Shown here: positions 15,495 through 20,419 of the stretch, in pieces
Layout: each line of letters opens with the position of its first letter
How positions within the stretch are numbered: position 1 is the first letter of the stretch
NCBI GenBank assembly: GCA_050260275.1
Contig: JBLNBX010000266.1
Location: forward strand, 1-20,419
Length of the DNA: 20,419 nucleotides
DNA from: DATMXS01 sp050260275
Lineage (GTDB): Bacteria; Acidobacteriota; Terriglobia; Bryobacterales; Bryobacteraceae
Direction: 5' to 3'
Notes under the pieces: model-generated
What the model saw: the letters and a program-made list of their open reading frames with translations, nothing else
What the model was told of the DNA's origin: nothing
Database searches by the model: none
Program-made: the position numbers and the translations under genes

Positions 15495-16664
15495 ATGGCG
15501 AAGATCAAGACCGCCGTCATCGGCACCGGTTTCATGGGCAGAGTCCACACGGAGGCAATCCGCCGGCTCGGCAACGTTGATATCGTTGCGGTCGCGGGCG
15601 AAACTCCCGAACTGGCTTCGAGTTTCGCCGCGCAGGTGGGCATCGAGCGCGCTACCGCCGACTATCGCGAGGTCCTGAACGACCCGCAGATCCAGGCCGT
15701 GCACATCTGCACGCCCAACGCGCTGCACTATCCCATCGCGAAGCAGGCCATGCTGGCGGGCAAGGCCGTGCTGTGCGAAAAGCCGCTCGCCATCTCGTCG
15801 GCCGAGGCCCGCGAACTCGTAGAGATCGCCCGCGCGCAGAACGTTCCCAACTGCCTGAATCACAACCTGCGCTTCTACCCCATGGTTCAGCAGATGCGCC
15901 GCATGATCGAGAACGGCGAAATCGGCGACGTCCTCGTCGTTCAGGGCACGTACTCGCAAGACTGGCTGCTCTTCGATACCGACTACAACTGGCGCATCGA
16001 CGCCAAGGACAACGGCCCGCTGCGCGTGATGGGCGACATCGGCTCGCACTGGATGGACGGTATCCAGCACATTACGGGGCTGCGCATCACGTCCGTCTGC
16101 GCCGACTACGCTATCATCCACAAGACCCGCAAGCGGCCCAAGGTGGCCGTCGAGACGTTCGCCGGCAAGACGCTGCGCCCTGAGGACTACGACGAGGTTC
16201 CCATCACTACCGAGGATTTCGGCGCTGTCCTGCTGCGGCTCTCCAACGGCGCGCACGGCGCCTTCACCGTCAGCCAGGTGAGCTGCGGCTGCAAGAACCG
16301 CTTCCAGATGGAGGTGTTCGGCACGAAAGCCGGCCTCATGTGGAACCAGGAGCGGCCCGACGAGTTGTGGATCGGCCAGCGCAACACGCCGAACCAGATC
16401 ATCATCAAGGACCCGTCGCTCATGACGGACAAGGCGCGCTCCTATGCCGACCTCCCCGGCGGGCACAGCGAGGGCTACGACGACGCGCACAAGATGTGCT
16501 TCCGGCGCTTCTACGCGCGCGTCGCGGATCCGTCCGCGCCCATCGAGTACCCGACGTTCGAGGACGGCTACCGGATGATGGTGACGCTCGAGACGTGCAC
16601 CGCCAGCGCGAAGTCTCGCACTTGGGTGGACGTCCCTGCCGTCGCCGCCGAAGCGACCGCGTAA
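15495..16664 (+). CDS. Gfo/Idh/MocA-family NAD(P)-dependent oxidoreductase
   Basis: 389 residues from the chosen ATG. The N-terminal Rossmann fold opens with the dinucleotide-binding GTGFMG (10-15). The family signature CEKPLA with E95-K96-P97 follows, and the C-terminal alpha/beta domain carries GDIGSHWMD (180-188), whose H185 matches the usual catalytic-site histidine. These enzymes oxidise or reduce sugars, inositols and related polyols; substrate unknown, often carbohydrate catabolism in soil bacteria. An upstream frame back to 14898 crosses the repeat array and is not protein; the ATG at 15495 follows AAAGGATGG and begins exactly at the fold. It is followed by a strong terminator, so it is probably monocistronic. 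Confidence 0.95.
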   Translation: MAKIKTAVIGTGFMGRVHTEAIRRLGNVDIVAVAGETPELASSFAAQVGIERATADYREVLNDPQIQAVHICTPNALHYPIAKQAMLAGKAVLCEKPLAISSAEARELVEIARAQNVPNCLNHNLRFYPMVQQMRRMIENGEIGDVLVVQGTYSQDWLLFDTDYNWRIDAKDNGPLRVMGDIGSHWMDGIQHITGLRITSVCADYAIIHKTRKRPKVAVETFAGKTLRPEDYDEVPITTEDFGAVLLRLSNGAHGAFTVSQVSCGCKNRFQMEVFGTKAGLMWNQERPDELWIGQRNTPNQIIIKDPSLMTDKARSYADLPGGHSEGYDDAHKMCFRRFYARVADPSAPIEYPTFEDGYRMMVTLETCTASAKSRTWVDVPAVAAEATA

Positions 16665-16730
16665 CTGCTTCGCCGCGAAGCCGGAGTGTTCCGGCCCCGG
16701 CGCGAACCAAGCTGTGCTGTTACGATCTCA

Positions 16731-16757
16731 AAGGCCTGCCTTCGGGCAGGCCTTTTT
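16731..16757 (+). terminator. Rho-independent terminator with UUCG tetraloop
   Basis: AAGGCCTGCC (16731-16740), loop TTCG, GGCAGGCCTT (16745-16754), then TTT. A perfect 10-bp stem with a stable UUCG loop and a T-run, 67 bases after the oxidoreductase stop. A-rich flank on the left could make it partly bidirectional. Confidence 0.92.
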
Positions 16758-16918
16758 ACGTGAGTGGTCCCGGGGCGAGCATAATCCGCGCAAGGTTTTG
16801 CGCCGTCTCCGTGCGTCAGACGCGATCTGCCGGCCGGCGAAGCCACACGGAGCCAGTCCAGCGCCCTTGGCAGATTGCGTGTGGCTCCGAGGCGCGGCCG
16901 TGAGGATCTTTGTATCAA

Positions 16919-17475
16919 GGCCCGACTTCAGTCAGGCCCAACAGCGCCGGCAAAACAGATGGGCCTCAGCCCCTGCATGAATGTCGTTGAGCACAGGGGC
17001 TGAAGCCCTCTCTCAGGCTGCGACTATGGGCCCGGCTGAAGCCGTGCCCTGATACGAGGCTCTTCTTGGTGAGGCTCAGTGGTGAGGAGGAGCCGCACCA
17101 GGGCGTCCGGCGCGGACGAGGGCGTCCGCCCCACTAGAAGCGCGGGCTTGGTGGCACAGGGTTCGGTGCTCGCATCAGGGGGGGGCGGACTTCAGTCCGC
17201 TGCGGAGCTTCAGCTCCGAAAACTTCGGCCTGCTGTAGCGACAGCACCTGAGATCCAGAGCTGAACCCCTCGAAACATCCCACCTTGTCCAGCCTGCTAG
17301 AGCCGTACCCTGACACGAAGCTCTCCAAGGGTGCGCGGCGCTCATGACGCTCGTGTCAGAGCATGGCGTCAGCCATGCCAACAGAGCGCGTGTCAAATCG
17401 GGCTTCAACCCCTAACTGCTGATAGTGCTCGATTCATCAGGGCCGAAGCCCTGCGCGGGCGCAAGCCCGCCCCCA
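16919..17475. repeat. Mosaic array B of CTTCAG-core palindromes
   Basis: Hairpin arms: 16919-16926/16931-16938 (TTCA, one mismatch), 16961-16964/16969-16972, 16997-17000/17005-17008 (TGAA), 17028-17036/17041-17049 (TGAA, one mismatch), 17185-17190/17195-17200 (TTCA), 17203-17208/17213-17218 (TTCA), 17361-17367/17372-17378 (7 bp, GTCA), 17438-17443/17448-17453 (CGAA) and 17455-17460/17465-17470 (GCAA). Shared spacers: ccctgatacgagg (17047-17059), a second copy at 17308-17320, and tgatagtgctcga (17420-17432). Same module order as array A. No protein-coding content recognised. Confidence 0.8.
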
Positions 17476-17609
17476 CTGCACGGTGTTGGGCAGGCCCCCG
17501 TGATGCGCGCACCCGCTCACTTTGACCCACAAAAGCGAGAGAAACGATTTCCGCAGCCTGTTAGCATACACAGGATCACCGCGCCTGACGTAGAATGGTG
17601 TCCGACCTT

Positions 17610-17615
17610 AGGAGG
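17610..17615 (+). promoter_or_regulatory. Shine-Dalgarno fixing a GTG start
   Basis: AGGAGG nine bases before GTG 17625. It favours that start over an upstream in-frame ATG at 17595, which has no such site. Confidence 0.75.
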
Positions 17616-17624
17616 GGCAAGCGC

Positions 17625-18011
17625 GTGCCGCAGACTATCCTGGTGATCGAAGACGAAGCGCCTGTTCTGAGGCTCGTCGCCGCGCTACTCAGGCACAGCG
17701 GGCGCAACGTGCTGGCCGCAGATGGCGGCCCTCAGGCGCTCGAGATCGCACGGACTCACGAAGGCCCGATCGATCTCGTGATCTCGGATGTTCTGCTGGG
17801 CAGCCAAAAAGGGCCCGAAATTGTGCGCGACCTGCTCGCGCTGCGGCCCGGCGTTCCGTGCCTGTTCGTATCCGGTTCTCCGCAGGACCATGCCGATAGC
17901 CCCGAGTTCGAGGAGATCCGCCGCATCCCGTCTGCCCGTGTTCGTTTCCTTGCGAAACCGTTCAAGCCGTCCGATCTCCTCGCTGCAGTTGAGTCACTAT
18001 CGCTCTTGTAG
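17625..18011 (+). CDS. Stand-alone receiver domain protein (paralogue 1)
   Basis: 128 residues from the GTG start, comprising one receiver domain and nothing else. Key residues: acidic E9/D10/E11, phosphoacceptor D55 in VISDVLL, S83 and K111-P112. It is clearly a paralogue of the next gene: both share the pattern RTH..IDLVI.DV, LRPGVP.L.VSG and RFLAKPF. Without an output domain it probably acts in a phosphorelay or by protein contact, perhaps with a hybrid kinase such as the one at 477-2105 (inference; no direct link seen). Confidence 0.88.
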   Translation: MPQTILVIEDEAPVLRLVAALLRHSGRNVLAADGGPQALEIARTHEGPIDLVISDVLLGSQKGPEIVRDLLALRPGVPCLFVSGSPQDHADSPEFEEIRRIPSARVRFLAKPFKPSDLLAAVESLSLL

Positions 18012-18128
18012 GCAGAGTGCCCGGGTACGATATGGTACGCACGGCGTATGGGAATACCACTCAAGTAATGCTATTCTCACCTACGTCTGATACGACCTTC
18101 CCCTCCGGCTGGGCTGTATCGCATCGCT

Positions 18129-18512
18129 ATGGCGACAATCCTAGTCCTGGATGACGAACCGAGCAATCTCGAGGTGATCTCGGCGATGCTGGCCCGCCGC
18201 GGCCACAACGTCCTGACCGCATCAACCGGTGCAGACGCCGTCAACATATGCAGGACGCACCCGGAGGCCATAGACCTCGTCATCGCGGACGTCTTTCTGC
18301 GCGGGTCGAATGCGGCGGCCATCACCCGGGAGGTCGCGCCTCTGCGCCCCGGCGTACCGTTTCTTTACGTCTCCGGCACGAGCAAAGAGGTTCTGGACGA
18401 ATTGCTTGCTTCCGAAGCGGGCGAGCGCCCCCGCGCCCGGTTCCTGGCCAAGCCATTCACGACCGGCCAGTTGATCTCCGAGGTCGAGCTTCTCCTTCAG
18501 GCTCCGGAGTAG
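18129..18512 (+). CDS. Stand-alone receiver domain protein (paralogue 2)
   Basis: 127 residues, a single receiver with D8/D9, phosphoacceptor D54 in VIADVFL, S82 and K108-P109. Similarity to the upstream receiver is strong throughout, so the pair likely arose by tandem duplication. The separation is 117 bp and there is no strong Shine-Dalgarno, so it may have its own promoter; none could be assigned. No DNA-binding domain. Confidence 0.88.
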   Translation: MATILVLDDEPSNLEVISAMLARRGHNVLTASTGADAVNICRTHPEAIDLVIADVFLRGSNAAAITREVAPLRPGVPFLYVSGTSKEVLDELLASEAGERPRARFLAKPFTTGQLISEVELLLQAPE

Positions 18513-18613
18513 CCGCCCGCGGCGCGCTCCGAGTTGCGCAGTCGATGCTGGCATAGTGCGACACACGCACAGCCAGCGCCCATGCTTCGGGCTCGCAGCG
18601 AAGCCGCTGTGAG

Positions 18614-20233
18614 CTACTGCACCAGCCGCAGAATCTCGGAGGCCACTCTATCGAAAGCGTCCTTCAGTTCGTCCTGAGTGGGGGCCATCACGTAGAACCC
18701 CGTGGGCTTCTCGGGCCGGTACAGGCTGTGGACCAGGGAGTTGTTCGGGTCATCCACGTTCGCGATCATCTTCATCAACGTCTCATCGGGGATCTCGTCG
18801 TTGCCCGAGTAGCCGATGGTGTAGATGGTGGGATTGATCGAGGAGTCATTACGAATTCGCCTGACAACGTCGGCGGTGGCGTTCCATGATGCCAGGCCGA
18901 TCTGGTAAGGCGAGTCGATCCCGTTCATGTCGAGCCGGATCCGCTTGCCGTTCTTGTCGGACGAGCCCAGGTAGAGCGCCGAAGCCATATAGTCGTCCCG
19001 GTCGGTCCGATTGCCGTAATAATCCACGTCCGGGATCTTCTTTATGTCGTTCCGAACCTTCGTCTTGTCGGGTTTGTAGGCGCAGTCCTGAGGCGGAAGA
19101 CCCGTAATCACGTCCTCATCCGGATGGGCCATCCAGGCCAGCACATCCGCGCCCCCGGACTCGCCTGCGTACGAATTCTGGTTCGCGAGCCGCTGCACGC
19201 CGACAGTGGTACCGGTCGTCGCGAAGTTCGACCACTGAGAGATGAAACCTATCATGCGTGTCGCCGGGCTCGTCACCTTCTTGTATTTGCATCCCGATGA
19301 CTGCTTGATCAGGTTCCTGCTGTCGTCCGGATCGTTAAAGAACGCAGTGATTCCGTTCGGAAGTCCATCAGTGAACAACACCAGCACATTGAGAGCGCCG
19401 GGCAGTTCGCTCTTCTTCAGTTCCTGATATCCCAGCCAGAGCGCCTCCGCCATGCCGGTATTGGATCCGTGTTTGATCGCCGAGATGATCTCCGGGACAG
19501 AGGGGCGTGCCGTCCTGAAGTTCGAGGCAGGCCCGGTGCCGCTATTCGGGTTCGATACATCCCGGGGAGGAAATGCCACGATCGCGCTGCCGCCGAACAC
19601 GACCAGGCCGACCTGATCGCGCTCGTTCGCGAAGTTGCTTACGAACTCGATCGCTTTTCCCTTCAGGGTCTCGATGGCCGAGGCCATCGAGGCGGAACGG
19701 TCGAGCACCAGCACCAGCCGAACGTCCCGCCTCGCGGCCACGGCGCTCGCCGCTACAGTTGTGTATTCCCGGCCGAAGATTCGCAGGAAGATCAGCGGTG
19801 CGTCCACGCGCCCGGCTACGGAGACGGTGCGCCGCCGGTTGTTCGGGTCATTGATCTGCCGTACCTCGATATCGGGGTCGAAGCGGAGGTTCTTTGTGCC
19901 CCAGTAGTTCTCCGGGAAGTTGGCGAGAACGAACTCGCGCGCGGTCTGCTTTGCGGCGGCCTCTTGCGCTTCCATAGTCAGCCCGGCGTTGAGCGCCCGC
20001 GCCGCCGCCAGCGCTCCGGCATCCACCGCGGCCGAGAGTTTCGCTTTCACCATGAACAGAATTGCGCCGTCGATGCCCAGCCCGACCATGGGAATGATGA
20101 GTGTCGGCAGCAGCAGCGTGAACAAGACCAGCGCGCTGCCCTTGCGGCGCAGCAAACGTACTACCGACCGGGACACACGTCCCTCTATCGTTCTCTCGCG
20201 GTCAGAAAATCGCATGGACGTACACCGTTCCAT
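18614..20233 (-). CDS. TadG-like Flp pilus-assembly protein with VWA domain
   Basis: 539 residues. A basic N-terminus, then one membrane helix (about 36-60) in a TadE/TadG-like segment (DAGALAAARALN), then a von Willebrand A domain with an intact metal-binding site: D178-x-S180-x-S182, T259 and D289 (FTDG). A large insertion carrying two cysteines (C315 and one in PQDCAYK) separates later strands. By family knowledge TadG-like pseudopilins or scaffold proteins sit in the tight-adherence (Tad) secretion machinery. Start options: ATG 20233 (CGGAG directly adjacent) or ATG at codon 7 (20215). The start lies inside the preceding gene, so translation is coupled. Confidence 0.85.
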   Translation of the reverse strand: MERCTSMRFSDRERTIEGRVSRSVVRLLRRKGSALVLFTLLLPTLIIPMVGLGIDGAILFMVKAKLSAAVDAGALAAARALNAGLTMEAQEAAAKQTAREFVLANFPENYWGTKNLRFDPDIEVRQINDPNNRRRTVSVAGRVDAPLIFLRIFGREYTTVAASAVAARRDVRLVLVLDRSASMASAIETLKGKAIEFVSNFANERDQVGLVVFGGSAIVAFPPRDVSNPNSGTGPASNFRTARPSVPEIISAIKHGSNTGMAEALWLGYQELKKSELPGALNVLVLFTDGLPNGITAFFNDPDDSRNLIKQSSGCKYKKVTSPATRMIGFISQWSNFATTGTTVGVQRLANQNSYAGESGGADVLAWMAHPDEDVITGLPPQDCAYKPDKTKVRNDIKKIPDVDYYGNRTDRDDYMASALYLGSSDKNGKRIRLDMNGIDSPYQIGLASWNATADVVRRIRNDSSINPTIYTIGYSGNDEIPDETLMKMIANVDDPNNSLVHSLYRPEKPTGFYVMAPTQDELKDAFDRVASEILRLVQ

Positions 20234-20419
20234 CTCCGGGCAGCCCCGGAAGTCTCGGCGCCCTGAAGGCGGCCTCGACGAGATATGCGTACTGGCCGGC
20301 CTGGAAACCTCCGCTGCCGTCCACAGGGGGCGCCGGCAGCAGGTTGAAGTTGCTCACGCGCGCTCCTTCCTTCCTGACCCTGTCGCTTGCCGAGATCCGT
20401 CCGCCGGCCTGCAGCAATG
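20202..20419 (-). CDS. C-terminal part of an upstream gene, probably TadE-like (partial)
   Basis: Open from the window edge to a stop at 20202. The visible 71 or so residues end in a Pro-Gly-rich region and GDGTVYVHAIF. It overlaps the TadG-like start by up to 32 bp, as expected in a tad-type operon. A TadE-like pseudopilin is the most likely identity from context only; no pilin motif is visible in this fragment. The true start is outside the window. Confidence 0.6.
   Translation of the reverse strand, partial: LLQAGGRISASDRVRKEGARVSNFNLLPAPPVDGSGGFQAGQYAYLVEAAFRAPRLPGLPGDGTVYVHAIF

Larger units (their letters stand above)
16665..17624. other. Long non-coding region with terminator and array B
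   Basis: 960 bases with no gene I can support. It contains the terminator at 16731-16757 and a 150-bp stretch with an imperfect inverted repeat (AGCCACAC at 16841-16848, GTGTGGCT at 16879-16886). Array B follows at 16919-17475, then a short leader of the receiver gene. Short frames through the array read palindromes and are not convincing. Confidence 0.7.

Noticed and set aside
15339..16490. 383-residue minus-strand open frame
   Set aside because: Antisense to the Gfo/Idh/MocA gene; long only because of G+C at third positions. No domain recognisable.
16841..16889. Inverted repeat with 30-nt loop as an RNA or transposon end
   Set aside because: Eight-base arms with two alternative pairings and no transposase, target duplication or transcript evidence. 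Too weak to name.
14674..17475. CRISPR array
   Set aside because: Repeats are short palindromes with varying stems, irregular spacing and mixed orientation. There are no uniform repeats with unique spacers and no cas genes.

Overview
The window looks like chromosomal DNA from a high-G+C soil-type Acidobacteriota (Bryobacter/Solibacter-like; inferred, no marker gene is present). Three things suggest this. There is an orphan ADOP-type (acidobacterial duplicated orphan) permease at 3509-5941 and a VWFA-related acidobacterial-domain secreted protein at 12605-13747. There is also a DUF1080 sugar-hydrolase-fold protein at 7466-8083. No rRNA, tRNA, CRISPR array, phage gene or recognisable transposase was seen.

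Layout: 1-476 has no gene I can support and looks less G+C-rich than the rest. 477-2105 (-) is a PAS / histidine kinase / receiver hybrid. 2408-3352 (-) is a metallo-beta-lactamase-fold hydrolase, divergent from the ADOP permease (+). A [2Fe-2S] ferredoxin (+) follows, separated from the permease by a 102-bp hairpin element flanked by 17-nt direct repeats. 6654-8083 (-) is a two-gene operon of a DUF1080 protein and a lipoprotein. 8343-9098 (+) is an aquaporin, convergent with a radical SAM/SPASM protein (9121-10707, -). 10816-11886 (+) is a DUF58 membrane protein. A single-domain receiver, the VWFA protein and a rhomboid protease follow on the minus strand. 15110-15400 (-) is a small two-helix membrane protein, divergent from a Gfo/Idh/MocA oxidoreductase (15495-16664, +) that ends in a strong UUCG terminator. 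Two further single-domain receivers (17625-18011 and 18129-18512, +) come next. The window ends in a TadG-like VWA protein (-) and the 3' end of an overlapping upstream gene, probably TadE-like.

The genes do not form one pathway; most are single transcription units or pairs. Signalling is a recurring theme (one hybrid kinase and three stand-alone receivers), as are envelope proteins (ADOP, aquaporin, DUF58, rhomboid, VWFA, TadG).

The most unusual content is non-coding. A family of short palindromes shares a CTTCAG/CTGAAG core (TTCA loop closed by C-G) while the stems differ and stay complementary. They are often arranged as oriented pairs next to a G-run. These form the insert at 5942-6043, fill 6473-6650, and build two long mosaic arrays (about 14674-15094 and 16919-17475) in the same order on either side of the Gfo/Idh locus. 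The arrangement resembles REP/BIME/REPIN elements, but I do not recognise this family by name. I consider it the best candidate for an undescribed system here.
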